Positions 51,807 to 61,600 are shown, counted from the first letter of the stretch. The stretch is DNA of 64,000 nt from Haloechinothrix alba (GCF_900188115.1 NZ_FZNW01000003.1:62001-126000), one strand, 5' to 3'. Notes: generated from the sequence alone by a model not told the origin. Numbers and translations are program-made.

Positions 51807-52580
51807 TCACATGCTCTCGATGTGCCCTTGCATGCGCCGCATGCCGGACAGCCAGCGGTCCGTGTCGGCGGCACGCTTGGCGTAGTAGTCCGCGACCTCG
51901 GCGTGCGGTAGGACCAGGAACCGGTCGTCGTGCAGCGCGTCCCAGAGACATTCCGCGACGCGCTCGGGCTCGATCGCCGAGCCTCCCAGCACCGCGTGGC
52001 CCGGCGTACCCTCCTCGGGCAGCATCCCGGTACGTACGCCTTGCGGGCAGATGCACTGCACCGTGACGCCGCGGTGCCCGTAGGTCGCCGACAACCATTC
52101 GGCGAAGGCCACGGCCGCGTGCTTGCTGGCCGAGTACGGCGCCGAGCCGAGCATGGTGAGCAGCCCGGCCGCCGATGCGGTGGATACGAACCGCCCGCTG
52201 CCGCGCTCCAGCCACCGGGGGAGCAGGTGCCGGGTGGCGCGGACGTGTGCCATCACGTTGACCTCCCAGGAGCGTGCCCATGCCTCCTCGGGCGCGTCCG
52301 GTCCACCCTCCTCGGCGACGCCCGCGTTGGCGCAGTACACGTCGATGTCGCCGAGCCGCAGGCGCGCCTCGGCGATCAGCTCCTGCACCCCGCTGTCGCC
52401 TGCGGCATCCCCGGCGACGGCGTACCCGCCGATCTGCTGTGCCACCGAGCCTGCTGCGACGGCGTCGATGTCGTTGACGACGACGCGCGCACCGCCTGCG
52501 GCGAGGCGTTCGGCCAGTGCCTTGCCGATGCCTCCTCCGCCACCGGTGACGACGGCTCCTGCCCCTGCGATCGGGCTCAT
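51807..52580 (-). CDS. Short-chain dehydrogenase/reductase
   Basis: 257 residues. NAD(P)-binding GGGGGIGKAL near residue 14, ANAG near 90, catalytic Ser in STASAAG and Tyr/Lys in YSASKHAA near 155. CAGGAGG lies just before the ATG. Downstream of the acyl-CoA carboxylase by 50 bp and probably in its operon; an acyl-chain ketone or alcohol substrate is likely but unproven. Confidence 0.9.
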   Translation of the reverse strand: MSPIAGAGAVVTGGGGGIGKALAERLAAGGARVVVNDIDAVAAGSVAQQIGGYAVAGDAAGDSGVQELIAEARLRLGDIDVYCANAGVAEEGGPDAPEEAWARSWEVNVMAHVRATRHLLPRWLERGSGRFVSTASAAGLLTMLGSAPYSASKHAAVAFAEWLSATYGHRGVTVQCICPQGVRTGMLPEEGTPGHAVLGGSAIEPERVAECLWDALHDDRFLVLPHAEVADYYAKRAADTDRWLSGMRRMQGHIESM

Positions 52581-52630
52581 CGGGATCCTCCTGTGGGTGT
52601 GCTGTCGTCGCTCGCCGCACCGTGGCTGTG

Positions 52631-55600
52631 TCACCAGGTGTCGATGTACGGCCTACGCCCCCCGGCCTGCTGCCGGTCCGGGGTGAGCAGGCTCGTGATC
52701 CAGCGGCGGGACTCCGCGGGATCGATGACGTCGTCGATCTCGAATGCCGAGGCGACACGGGTCGCCTGCCCGTGCTCGTAGGCGGAGTCGACCATGGCGT
52801 CGAAGGCCTTCTTCCGCTCCGCGGGGTCGGTGATGGCGTCGAGCTCGTCGCGGTAGCCGAGGTGGACCGCACCCTCCAGCCCCATCGCGCCCAGCTCGCC
52901 GGTCGGCCATGCGACCACGAACCGCGGGCAGCGGAATCCGCCTCCTGTCATCGCCTGTGCCCCGAGCCCGTACCCCTTGCGTAACACGATCGCCCCTGTG
53001 GGTACCGACATGCTCCCCGCAGTGACGAACATGCGGCTCAGATGCCGTACGGCCGCTGTGCGTTCCGAGTCCGGCCCAACCATGAACCCTGGAGTGTCTA
53101 CAAGTGATAGCACCGGAAGGCCGAACCCGTCGCACAGTTGCATGAAGCGAGCGGCCTTGTCGGCGGCGTCGGAGTCGATGGCGCCACCGAGGTGCGCGGG
53201 GTCGTTGGCCAGCAGCCCCATCGGGCGTCCCTGCACGCGGGCAAGGCCGGTGACCACGCTCGCGCCGAAGTCCCGGCGGAGCTCCAGCACGGAGCCGGTG
53301 TCGGCGAGCGTCGTGATCAGATCGCGGATGTCGTACACGCGCTTGCGGTTCTCCGGGACACAGTGCCGTAGTAGGCGCTGGTCGGTGTGATCCCAGTCGG
53401 GAAGAGGACCCTGGAAGTAGGAGAGGTACCGCTGCGCGTACGCGACCGCCTCGGCGTCGTCCGCTGCCAGGATGTCGATGACGCCGTTGGAGCGCTGGAC
53501 CTCGGCGGGGCCGACCTCCTCCGGTTCGAACACCCCGAGACCCGCTCCCTCGATCATGGCGGGCCCACCCATGCCGATCGTGGCGTCGCCGGTGGCGATC
53601 ACGACGTCGGAGCAGCCGAGGAGCGCGGCGTTTCCGGCGAAGCAGCGCCCCGAGGCGATGCCGATCAGCGGAACCGTCCCGCTCAGTGCCGCATAGCGCG
53701 CGAACGCTTCGCAGTCGAGACCGGTGAGCCAGCCGCCGTCCGTGTCACCGGGTCGGCCGCCCCCTCCCTCCGCGAAGAGCACGACGGGCAGGCCGGAGCG
53801 TTCGGCCAGCGAGAACATGCGGTCCTTCTTGATGTGTCCGCGTGTGCCCTGCGTCCCGGCAAGCACGGTGTAGTCGTAGGACAACGCGACCACACGGGAG
53901 CGCTCGGGCCCGAAAGTAGCGCCGTTGACGGAGCCGACACCGGCTACCAGGCCGTCCGCCGGAGTCCTGTCCATCAGTTCCTGTTCGGACCGGCGCGCGC
54001 GTTGCGCGGCGAGTGCGAGGCCGCCGTACTCCACGAAACTACCCTCGTCGCACAGGCGCTCGAGATTCTCGCGCGCCGTCGCTCGCCCGGCAGCGTGCCT
54101 GCGTGCCACGGCTTCCGGCCTGCCTTCATCCGTGATGCGCTCGCGACGCCGGTACAGTGCCTCCAGATCGGGGCGTACGCGTTCGGGGTCGGCTCGGTCG
54201 CCTGCCTGGACGGTGGCCTCGGACGCACGGTCCTGGTCGACGTGCGCGAGAGGTTGCCCGGCACCGACCACCTCACCCGGCCGCACAAGTACCGCGCGTA
54301 GTACCCCTCCGGAGTCCGTTGTGACCGGATACTCCATCTTCATTGCTTCGAGTACGACCAGGGTCGTGCCTGCCGGGACCCGCTCGCCCTCGGCGATGCA
54401 CACCCGGCTGACGGTTCCTTCCACCGGGGCGTTCAGCGCGGCTGAGCCGTCCTGACGGGACTCCGCGTGCGTGCCTGGCTCATCCTCGGCGATCTCGGTG
54501 ACCAGCTCGTCGACCAGTGTTGTGTAGGTACGTCCCGTCGCGACATCCGGCCGTGCCAGTACGGCCTCCAGCAGGGACCGGTTGGTCCGGACGCCATCGA
54601 TGCGGAACTCCCGCAACGCCTGCTTCGCGCGGCGCACCGCGGCCTGCGGGTCGCTCGTGGCACCGTGCGCGATCACCTTGGCCAGCAGGGTGTCGTAGCG
54701 GGTGCTGACCCGGTACCCGGGGTAACCGCAACCATCCACGCGTACCCCGGGACCGCCGGGTGGGACATAGGCGGTCAGGGTGCCGGACTGCGGGAGCGGC
54801 GGTCCGGAGGTGGTCGGCACCTCGGTGTTGATACGGATCTGCACCGCGGAGCCGCGGGCCTCGGGGGCATGGCCGGGACGAAGTCCCAGCCGGCCGAGAT
54901 CGGCGCCTGCCGCGATGAGCAGCTGTGCCTGAACCAGATCCACACCCGTGACCTCTTCGGTCACCGTGTGCTCGACCTGCAGGCGCGGGTTTGCCTCGAG
55001 GAAGTAGTGCGGCGGGGTGCCGGTTCCGCTGGTGTCCAGCAGGAACTCGATGGTGCCGAGGCCCCGGTACCCCACAGCACGCGCGAGCACGCTCGCGGAC
55101 CGCGCGAGCGCGGCTCGCGTGCCGGCATCCAGATCGGGGGCGGGGGCGATCTCGATCAGCTTCCTCCCGCGGTGTTGCAGGCTGCAGTCCCTGTCGCCGA
55201 GCACCGCGACCGCTCCGCGGGCATCCGCGACGATCTGCACCTCGATGTGGCGCGCACGGGGCAGGAACTGCTCGACGAACACCTCCGTCGAGCCGAACGC
55301 GGTACGTGCCGCTGCCTGGCAGTGCCGGACTGCTTCGGCCGTCTCGGTGCGATCGCGCACGATCAGCATGCCTGTCCCGCCGCCTCCGGAACGGGGTTTG
55401 ACGATCGCGGCCGAGCCACGCGGGAAATCCTCGAGCCGCCCATCGGCGTCCTCCGGCGTCGAGATCGCGGTCGTGCCTGCCAGCACAGGCACCCCGGAGC
55501 GCTCGGCGAGCTCCTTGGCCCGGGTCTTGTCGCCGAGGACCGCCACCGTCTCCGGCTCCGGTCCGACCCACACCAGCCCCGCGGCCACACAGTCACGAGC

Positions 55601-55885
55601 GAACTCGGCGTTCTCGGACAGGAAGCCGTATCCGGGGTGTATGGCGTCGCAACCGGCCTGGCGGGCGGTGCGGAGGATCTCCGCACCGTCGAGGTAGGCG
55701 GAAGGGCCGCTGCCCGCGAGCGCGACGGCCTCGTCGGCCAGCCACACGTGGTGGGCGCCTGCGTCGTCGGCGGCGTGTACGGCCACAGTGGTGAGTCCGA
55801 GCTCACCGGCGGCACGCACGATTCGTGCGGCGATCTCACCCCGGTTGGCAACGAGCACACGCTCCAGCACCACGGGAACGCTCAC
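52631..55885 (-). CDS. Single-chain acyl-CoA carboxylase (LCC type)
   Basis: 1084 residues containing a whole biotin-dependent carboxylase: biotin carboxylase domain at the start (VLVANRGEIAARIVRAAGEL, ATP-grasp GGGGTGML near 170), biotin-carrier domain with the biotinyl Lys in EAMKMEY at about 516, then both halves of a carboxyltransferase (about 560-1070, GGGRPGDTDGG, GGAIDSDAADKAARFMQLCD, SLVDTPGFMVGPDSERTA). This matches single-chain long-chain acyl-CoA carboxylases rather than the usual split ACC/PCC. Substrate chain length is unknown. A palindrome shared with the tetR gene lies just upstream. Confidence 0.93.
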   Translation of the reverse strand: MSVPVVLERVLVANRGEIAARIVRAAGELGLTTVAVHAADDAGAHHVWLADEAVALAGSGPSAYLDGAEILRTARQAGCDAIHPGYGFLSENAEFARDCVAAGLVWVGPEPETVAVLGDKTRAKELAERSGVPVLAGTTAISTPEDADGRLEDFPRGSAAIVKPRSGGGGTGMLIVRDRTETAEAVRHCQAAARTAFGSTEVFVEQFLPRARHIEVQIVADARGAVAVLGDRDCSLQHRGRKLIEIAPAPDLDAGTRAALARSASVLARAVGYRGLGTIEFLLDTSGTGTPPHYFLEANPRLQVEHTVTEEVTGVDLVQAQLLIAAGADLGRLGLRPGHAPEARGSAVQIRINTEVPTTSGPPLPQSGTLTAYVPPGGPGVRVDGCGYPGYRVSTRYDTLLAKVIAHGATSDPQAAVRRAKQALREFRIDGVRTNRSLLEAVLARPDVATGRTYTTLVDELVTEIAEDEPGTHAESRQDGSAALNAPVEGTVSRVCIAEGERVPAGTTLVVLEAMKMEYPVTTDSGGVLRAVLVRPGEVVGAGQPLAHVDQDRASEATVQAGDRADPERVRPDLEALYRRRERITDEGRPEAVARRHAAGRATARENLERLCDEGSFVEYGGLALAAQRARRSEQELMDRTPADGLVAGVGSVNGATFGPERSRVVALSYDYTVLAGTQGTRGHIKKDRMFSLAERSGLPVVLFAEGGGGRPGDTDGGWLTGLDCEAFARYAALSGTVPLIGIASGRCFAGNAALLGCSDVVIATGDATIGMGGPAMIEGAGLGVFEPEEVGPAEVQRSNGVIDILAADDAEAVAYAQRYLSYFQGPLPDWDHTDQRLLRHCVPENRKRVYDIRDLITTLADTGSVLELRRDFGASVVTGLARVQGRPMGLLANDPAHLGGAIDSDAADKAARFMQLCDGFGLPVLSLVDTPGFMVGPDSERTAAVRHLSRMFVTAGSMSVPTGAIVLRKGYGLGAQAMTGGGFRCPRFVVAWPTGELGAMGLEGAVHLGYRDELDAITDPAERKKAFDAMVDSAYEHGQATRVASAFEIDDVIDPAESRRWITSLLTPDRQQAGGRRPYIDTW

Positions 55886-55928
55886 CTCCGCGGTCGGGCC
55901 GCGACGTCACCTGTAGACAACTGCACGA

Positions 55929-55942
55929 ACCGACTAGTTGGT
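55929..55942. promoter_or_regulatory. TetR operator candidate upstream of the acyl-CoA carboxylase
   Basis: ACCGACTAGTTGGT, one base off a perfect 14-bp palindrome, 44 bp before the carboxylase ATG. A perfect version (ACCGACTAGTCGGT) lies before the tetR gene at 56653. Confidence 0.7.
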
Positions 55943-56002
55943 ATCACCGAGCCTACGATGCGGGACGGAGCCGTGCAATGCGTATCCGCACCATGGACCC
56001 GG

Positions 56003-56641
56003 CTACGGACGCAGCGCGGACAGCAGCATGTCGGCGAAGTACCGTCCGACGTCGCCCGCGCCGAGCCACCCGTCCTTGCGGTACCAGGTGCTGAGGTGGT
56101 GCACAGCACCGAAGTGGTAGTCGACAACGAGGTCGGCGGGCACGTCGGCGCGGAACTCGCCGCTGTCCTGGCCCTCCTGGATCAGCGCCCGGAATCGCTC
56201 GTGGTAGTACCGCCGTTCCGCCCGGACCTGGGCCTGCTTGTCGGGGTGCAGCTGGTGCAGGGAGCGCCAGAAGATCTTGGTGTCGTCGAAGTTCGCGATA
56301 CTGGTCTCGACGACGTCGACCGTTGCAGCGCGGATGCGTTCCGTCACGGGGAGATCGGCTGAGGCGACACGCTCGAGCTGGGCGGTCTGGACCCGGAGCA
56401 TGCGCCCGTAGATCTCGTAGAGCAGGTCGTCCTTGGAGTCGAAGTAGTGGTACATCGCCCCCTTGGTGACTCCCGCGGCGTCCACGATGGATTGCACCGA
56501 GGTGCTTTCGAACCCGTGCTTGGCGAACAGCTCCGTTGCCACGGACACCAGCCGGACCGGCACGTCCCCGCTGCGTGTCGGTGTCCGGTCGCTGCCGGGG
56601 TGCTGTGCGTCGTCGGGATCGGAAGGTGTTGCACGGCTCAT
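56003..56641 (-). CDS. TetR-family regulator of the acyl-CoA carboxylase region
   Basis: 212 residues. HTH at about 30-75 (ATELFAKHGFESTSVQSIVD, then GVTKGAMYHYFDSKDDLLYE) and a ligand-binding C-terminal domain (YYHERFRALIQEGQDSGEF). A perfect 14-bp palindrome sits just upstream of its start and a near copy before the carboxylase gene downstream, pointing to control of both, probably by an acyl-CoA ligand. Confidence 0.92.
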   Translation of the reverse strand: MSRATPSDPDDAQHPGSDRTPTRSGDVPVRLVSVATELFAKHGFESTSVQSIVDAAGVTKGAMYHYFDSKDDLLYEIYGRMLRVQTAQLERVASADLPVTERIRAATVDVVETSIANFDDTKIFWRSLHQLHPDKQAQVRAERRYYHERFRALIQEGQDSGEFRADVPADLVVDYHFGAVHHLSTWYRKDGWLGAGDVGRYFADMLLSALRP

Positions 56642-56652
56642 GGTCTCAGGCT

Positions 56653-56666
56653 ACCGACTAGTCGGT
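56653..56666. promoter_or_regulatory. TetR operator candidate, perfect palindrome
   Basis: ACCGACTAGTCGGT, a perfect 14-bp palindrome, 12 bp upstream of the tetR ATG. A near-identical copy precedes the carboxylase gene (55929). Suggests autoregulation. Confidence 0.75.
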
Positions 56667-56708
56667 CCCGGCGCCTGCGCGCGGGTGGCCGGAGCCGGCC
56701 GCGCGGCC

Positions 56709-57860
56709 TCAGGTGAACGCGCTGACGCCGGTCAGGGCCCGACCGATGAGGAGTTTCTGGATCTGGCTCGTGCCCTCGTACAGGGTCATCACACGCGCGT
56801 CGCGCAAGTACTTGCCCACCGGGTACTCGTCGATGTAGCCGTACCCCCCGAACACCTGGATCGCCTGGTTGGCGGCGTTGACGGCGTTCTCGGTCGCGTG
56901 CAGCTTGGCCATCGAGGCGGCCGTGCCGAACGGTTGCTCCCTGTCGATCAGGTCGGCGACACGCCAGACGAGCAGCCGCGCGGCGTCGGTGGCCACAGCC
57001 ATGTCGGCGAGCATCTCCTGGACGAGCTGGAAGCCGGCGATCGGCTTGCCGAACTGGTCGCGCTCGGTCGCGTAGCGCACGCTCGCGTCGAGCGCAGCAC
57101 GCGCGAGACCGACGCAGCCTGCCGCGACCGACATGCGCCCCTTGTCCAGCGCAGCCATCGCGATGCGGAACCCCTCACCCTCGGAACCGAGCATGGCCTC
57201 GGCCGGAACGCGCACGTTGTCCAGGGTGAGTTCGCCGGTGGATTGCCCGCGCAGCCCCAGCTTGCCCTTGATCTCTGTATGGCTGAATCCCGGCGTGCCG
57301 GTGGGGACGAGGAAGGCCGAGACCCCCTTGGGGCCCGTTCCCCCGGTGCGGGCGAAGATCAGTGCCAGATCGGCCCATGTGCCGTTGGTGATGAACATCT
57401 TCGAACCGTTGATGACCCAGTCGTCGCCGTCGCGGACCGCCTTGCTGTTGAGGTTGGCCGCATCGGAGCCGGTGTCTGGTTCGGTGAGCCCGAAACAGGC
57501 CAGCGACGCCCCGGAGCACAGGCCGGGCAGCCAGGCCTGCTTCTGCTGCTCGGTGCCGAACCTCAGCACGGTCTTGGCCACCAGCCCCAGTGAGACCGAG
57601 ACGATGCCGCGCACCGAGGAGTCCCCGCGGCCGATCTCCTCCATCATCAGGCAGTAGTCCAGATGGTTCCCGCCCGAACCGCCGTAGCGCTCCGGAACCG
57701 TCAGGCCGAGGAAGCCGATATCGCCCAGCTTGCCGACGATTGCTCTGTCCACCGCCTCGGCCCGGTCCCACTCCTGGATGTTCGGGACGATCTCGGCGTC
57801 GACGAACTCGCGTGCCGTGTCGCGCAGCGCCTGCTGTTCGGTGGTCAGGGAGAGATCCAT
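56709..57860 (-). CDS. Acyl-CoA dehydrogenase
   Basis: 383 residues, FAD enzyme introducing the alpha-beta double bond in acyl-CoAs and passing electrons to ETF. Signatures: LACFGLTEPDTGSDAANLNS, DWVINGSKMFITNG, and the C-terminal LYEGTSQIQKLLIGRAL with the catalytic Glu. Lies upstream of tetR on the same strand and is divergent from a second TetR gene. etfBA at 20590 would accept its electrons. Confidence 0.95.
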   Translation of the reverse strand: MDLSLTTEQQALRDTAREFVDAEIVPNIQEWDRAEAVDRAIVGKLGDIGFLGLTVPERYGGSGGNHLDYCLMMEEIGRGDSSVRGIVSVSLGLVAKTVLRFGTEQQKQAWLPGLCSGASLACFGLTEPDTGSDAANLNSKAVRDGDDWVINGSKMFITNGTWADLALIFARTGGTGPKGVSAFLVPTGTPGFSHTEIKGKLGLRGQSTGELTLDNVRVPAEAMLGSEGEGFRIAMAALDKGRMSVAAGCVGLARAALDASVRYATERDQFGKPIAGFQLVQEMLADMAVATDAARLLVWRVADLIDREQPFGTAASMAKLHATENAVNAANQAIQVFGGYGYIDEYPVGKYLRDARVMTLYEGTSQIQKLLIGRALTGVSAFT

Positions 57861-57901
57861 GGCGTGCCCCGCTGTCGAAGACTTACACTGTTAGGTATCT
57901 T

Positions 57902-57913
57902 CACCCTAGGGTG
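57902..57913. promoter_or_regulatory. Operator candidate between acyl-CoA dehydrogenase and tetR genes
   Basis: CACCCTAGGGTG is a perfect 12-bp palindrome in the 115-bp divergent region, 42 bp before the dehydrogenase start and 63 bp before the tetR start. Likely site for the divergent TetR protein. Confidence 0.55.
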
Positions 57914-57975
57914 CGCGTCTGCGGTTCGGCAAGCGCGCCGCGTGTAGGTCACATCCGCCTGCTCGAGGAGGCCTC

Positions 57976-58599
57976 ATGCCCAGCCCCTCCCGGGTCACGA
58001 GGGACACGATCCGCGAAACGGCGCTCGAGTTGATCGACAGGGACGGGCTCGCGGGGCTGTCCATGCGCAAGCTCGCCAGCGAGCTGGGTGTGCAGGCCCC
58101 GTCGCTGTACGGCCACGTCGAGACCAAGGACGACCTTCTTCACGACATCGCCGAAGGGATCATGGAGAAGGTCGATGTCAGCGACTTCGCGGGCGGCGAC
58201 TGGTCCCGCGGCATCCGGACGTGGGCGCGCTCCTACCGGGCAGCGCTCGCCGAGCACCCGAACATGGTGCCGTTCCTGGCGGCCGGGCCCGCGCGCAGGG
58301 AGACCGCGCTGGCACGCGCAGATGCCGTACACGGGGGCCTTGTCGGTGCCGGTTGGCCGCCGCGGTACGCCACCATGATCGGTGCGTCGACCAAGTACCT
58401 CGTGCTCGGCGCGGCGATGGGGTCGTTCTCCCGGGGTTTCGAGGAGGACGTGCGTGTCTACCTCGAGCGGTACCCGAACCTCAGTCAGGCGCACCGCCTC
58501 GCGCGGCACGCCGAGGAGATCGACGCGGGCAGCTTCGAGCTCGCGCTCGACGCGTTCGTGCGGGGACTCGAGGCGGTGTACGCGGAGGTCGCCGGGTGA
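57976..58599 (+). CDS. TetR-family regulator divergent from acyl-CoA dehydrogenase
   Basis: 207 residues. HTH at about 10-55 (ALELIDRDGLAGLSMRKLAS, VQAPSLYGHVETKDDLLHD) and a TetR_C-type C-terminal domain (AALAEHPNMVPFLAAGPARR). GAGGAGG precedes the ATG. Probably controls the divergent dehydrogenase. Converges with the IclR gene. Confidence 0.92.
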   Translation: MPSPSRVTRDTIRETALELIDRDGLAGLSMRKLASELGVQAPSLYGHVETKDDLLHDIAEGIMEKVDVSDFAGGDWSRGIRTWARSYRAALAEHPNMVPFLAAGPARRETALARADAVHGGLVGAGWPPRYATMIGASTKYLVLGAAMGSFSRGFEEDVRVYLERYPNLSQAHRLARHAEEIDAGSFELALDAFVRGLEAVYAEVAG

Positions 58600-58678
58600 G
58601 GCGGGTGGGGCGAGCCATGGGCCTCCTTCGATACCTGTGTGGTACCCGAGGAGTCCTTCGGCTCGCGCACGCCTGCGG

Positions 58679-59398
58679 CTAGAGCTGCTGGGTGAGGTCC
58701 TCGGCAGCGACGAGCAGGTCGCTCGCCCAGCGCACTCCCGGCTTGCGGCCGATACGCTCCGTGGGGCCCGATATGGACACCGCGGCGACGACCGCGCCGG
58801 ACGACTCGCGTACCGGTGCCGACACGCTGGCCACGCCGGGCTCGCGCTCGGCAACGCTCTGCGCCCACCCGCGGCGCCGTACTTCGATGAGGGTTCGTTC
58901 GCCGAACACCGCCTCATGCGGGACCGGCGGCTGGCTGTGCGGGTCCGCCCACGCTGCGAGAACCTTCGCGCCGGAGCCTGCCGTCATCGGCAGCCGGGCG
59001 CCGACGGGAACGGTGTCGCGCAGCCCGCTCAACGGTTCCGCGGTAGCCACGCAGACACGTTGCGTGCCGTCGCGCCGGTAGAGCTGCACGCTCTCCCCCG
59101 TGGCATCCCGCAACTTGGGCAGCACGATGCTCGCCGCGTCCAGGAGCGGGTCGGTCGCCGCGCCCGCGAGTTCGGTCAGCGCGGCACCCGGGCGCCACCG
59201 GCCGTCCGGGGTGCGACGCAGCAGGCGGTGCGCTTCCAACCCCGCGGCCAACCGATGGGCGGTCGCCCGCGGTAGGCCCGTGCGGCTGCACAGCTCGGCG
59301 AGGCCGCAGGGCTCGTTCGCCACCGTTTGCAGTACCGCGACGGCCTTGTCCAAGACACCGATGCCGCTGTACTGGTTCGACGCGCTATCCTGTCCCAC
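58679..59398 (-). CDS. IclR-family regulator of leuCD (LtbR/NdgR-like)
   Basis: 239 residues. Winged HTH in the first 70 residues (AVLQTVANEPCGLAELCSRT, LPRATAHRLAAGLEAHRLL) and an IclR ligand-binding domain (PMTAGSGAKVLAAWA). Divergent from leuC, as in Corynebacterium (LtbR), Streptomyces (NdgR) and M. tuberculosis (Rv2989). GTG start at 59396-59398, directly next to the palindromic region, suggesting a leaderless, self-controlled message. Confidence 0.88.
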   Translation of the reverse strand: MGQDSASNQYSGIGVLDKAVAVLQTVANEPCGLAELCSRTGLPRATAHRLAAGLEAHRLLRRTPDGRWRPGAALTELAGAATDPLLDAASIVLPKLRDATGESVQLYRRDGTQRVCVATAEPLSGLRDTVPVGARLPMTAGSGAKVLAAWADPHSQPPVPHEAVFGERTLIEVRRRGWAQSVAEREPGVASVSAPVRESSGAVVAAVSISGPTERIGRKPGVRWASDLLVAAEDLTQQL

Positions 59399-59400
59399 AG

Positions 59401-59441
59401 CGCGATACTACAATCTCGTATATTGAGAAGTCCATATCGCG
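59401..59441. promoter_or_regulatory. Palindromic operator between the IclR gene and leuC
   Basis: Outer inverted repeat CGCGATA (59401-59407) / TATCGCG (59435-59441) encloses an inner one, TCTC-N7-GAGA (59414-59428), in an AT-rich patch of the 109-bp divergent region. Likely IclR site and leuC promoter region. Confidence 0.6.
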
Positions 59442-59507
59442 GGACGCTCACCGGTCGAGGCACGACCGAATCGTCAACAACATTCCCGTGCGAGGAGCCT
59501 GAGCATC

Positions 59508-60986
59508 GTGGCAACCCCAACAACACGGGCCGACGGGCCCGAAGACACAACAACACAGGACGGGCGGTCGAGCGGCGGACGGGGGCGCACGCTCGCGGAG
59601 AAGATCTGGGACGCACACGTCGTGCGTCACGGTGAGGGTGCCGAGCCGGACCTGCTCTACATCGATCTGCACCTGGTGCACGAGGTCACCAGCCCGCAGG
59701 CGTTCGAAGGTCTGCGACTGGCAGGCAGGAAGGTACGTCGGCCGGACCTCACCATCGCGACCGAGGATCACAACGTCCCGACCGTCGACACGCACCTGCC
59801 GATCGCCGACCCCGTCTCGCGCACACAGGTCGACACCCTGCGTTCGAACTGCGAGGAGTTCGGTGTTCGCCTGCACCCGATGGGTGACACGGAGCAGGGC
59901 ATCGTGCACGTCATCGGCCCGCAGCTCGGTCTGACGCAGCCGGGCATGACCGTGGTGTGCGGCGACAGTCACACCTCGACCCACGGCGCGTTCGGTGCGA
60001 TGGCGTTCGGTATCGGCACATCCGAGGTCGAGCACGTGCTGGCGACGCAGACCTTGCCGCTGCGGCCGTTCAAGACGATGGCTGTCAACGTCAACGGTGA
60101 GCTTCGCCCCGGGGTCACGGCCAAGGACATCATCCTCGCCGTCATCGCCAAGATCGGCACAGGGGGTGGCCAGGGCTACGTGCTCGAGTACCGGGGAAGC
60201 GCCATCGAGTCGCTGTCGATGGAAGCGCGGATGACGATCTGCAACATGTCCATCGAGGCAGGCGCCCGTGCGGGAATGATCGCTCCGGACGAGACCACCT
60301 TCCGCTATCTGCAGGCGCGCCCGCACGCGCCTGCGGGCGCGCAGTGGGACGACGCCGTCGCGGAGTGGCGTGCGCTGTGCACGGATCCGGATGCGGAGTT
60401 CGACGTCGAGGTCGACATCGATGCCAGCCGGCTGACGCCGTTCGTCACCTGGGGCACGAATCCCGGCCAGGGACTGCCGCTGTCCGAGTCGGTGCCGGAC
60501 CCGGAGCTCATCGCCGACGAGACCGAGCGCTTCGCCGCGGAGAAGGCCTTGTCGTACATGGGTCTGGAGGCGGGCACGCCGCTGCGGGACATCGCCGTCG
60601 ACACGGTCTTCCTCGGCTCGTGCACCAACGGCCGGATCGAGGACCTGCGTGCGGCCGCGGAGGTGCTGCGGGGGCACAAGGTCGCCGAGAACGTCCAGAT
60701 GCTCGTCGTTCCGGGTTCGATGCGTGTTCGCGAGGCGGCAGAAGCCGAGGGGCTCGACACGGTGTTCCTCGAGGCAGGCGCACAGTGGCGGCAGGCGGGA
60801 TGCTCCATGTGCCTCGGGATGAACCCGGATCAGCTGAGCCCGGGTGAACGCAGCGCGTCGACCTCCAACCGCAACTTCGAGGGCAGGCAGGGCGAGGGCG
60901 GGCGCACGCACCTCGTGTCACCCCTCGTCGCCGCGGCCACCGCGGTACGCGGGACCTTGGCCAGCCCGGAAGATCTCACCGAGTAA
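59508..60986 (+). CDS. leuC: 3-isopropylmalate dehydratase large subunit
   Basis: 492 residues, [4Fe-4S] aconitase-family enzyme. Motifs: [29 protein letters not shown], and the cluster Cys in [12 protein letters not shown] and [11 protein letters not shown] start; about 25 low-complexity residues precede [14 protein letters not shown]. With LeuD it isomerises isopropylmalate, and methylmalate in the citramalate route. Confidence 0.95.
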   Translation: MATPTTRADGPEDTTTQDGRSSGGRGRTLAEKIWDAHVVRHGEGAEPDLLYIDLHLVHEVTSPQAFEGLRLAGRKVRRPDLTIATEDHNVPTVDTHLPIADPVSRTQVDTLRSNCEEFGVRLHPMGDTEQGIVHVIGPQLGLTQPGMTVVCGDSHTSTHGAFGAMAFGIGTSEVEHVLATQTLPLRPFKTMAVNVNGELRPGVTAKDIILAVIAKIGTGGGQGYVLEYRGSAIESLSMEARMTICNMSIEAGARAGMIAPDETTFRYLQARPHAPAGAQWDDAVAEWRALCTDPDAEFDVEVDIDASRLTPFVTWGTNPGQGLPLSESVPDPELIADETERFAAEKALSYMGLEAGTPLRDIAVDTVFLGSCTNGRIEDLRAAAEVLRGHKVAENVQMLVVPGSMRVREAAEAEGLDTVFLEAGAQWRQAGCSMCLGMNPDQLSPGERSASTSNRNFEGRQGEGGRTHLVSPLVAAATAVRGTLASPEDLTE

Positions 60987-60997
60987 AAGGGGACAGC

Positions 60998-61600
60998 ATG
61001 GAAGCATTCACCCAGCACACCGGCATCGGGGTCCCGCTCCGTAGATCCAACGTAGACACGGACCAGATCATCCCCGCGGTGTATCTCAAGCGCGTCTCGC
61101 GGACCGGCTTCGAGGACGGCCTGTTCGCCGCGTGGCGCCACGACGAGACGTTCGTGCTGAACCAGGAGGCGTTCCGTCACGGAAGCGTCCTCGTGGCCGG
61201 CCCGGACTTCGGTACCGGATCCTCCCGCGAGCACGCCGTGTGGGCCCTGATGAACTACGGCTTCCGGGTGGTCATCTCCGCGCGCTTCGCCGATATCTTC
61301 CGGGGTAACGCCGGCAAGCAGGGCCTGCTCACCGCGGAGTGCGAGCAGTCCGATGTAGAGCAGATCTGGAAGATCCTCGAGCACGAGCCGGGCACCGAGG
61401 TGGCGGTCGACCTCGCCGATATGACCGTGCGAGCGAAGGACTTCGTCACGACCTTCACCATCGACGACTACACCCGCTGGCGCCTCATGGAAGGACTCGA
61501 CGACATCGCGCTGACCCTGCGCCACGCGGCGGAGATAGACGCCTTCGAAGGCACTCGGCCTGCCTGGAAACCCACGACCACCGAAGCCCACGCCGGCTGA
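60998..61600 (+). CDS. leuD: 3-isopropylmalate dehydratase small subunit
   Basis: 200 residues with the swivel-domain motifs [20 protein letters not shown] and [21 protein letters not shown]. Starts 11 bp after leuC; the two form the dehydratase. Confidence 0.96.
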   Translation: MEAFTQHTGIGVPLRRSNVDTDQIIPAVYLKRVSRTGFEDGLFAAWRHDETFVLNQEAFRHGSVLVAGPDFGTGSSREHAVWALMNYGFRVVISARFADIFRGNAGKQGLLTAECEQSDVEQIWKILEHEPGTEVAVDLADMTVRAKDFVTTFTIDDYTRWRLMEGLDDIALTLRHAAEIDAFEGTRPAWKPTTTEAHAG

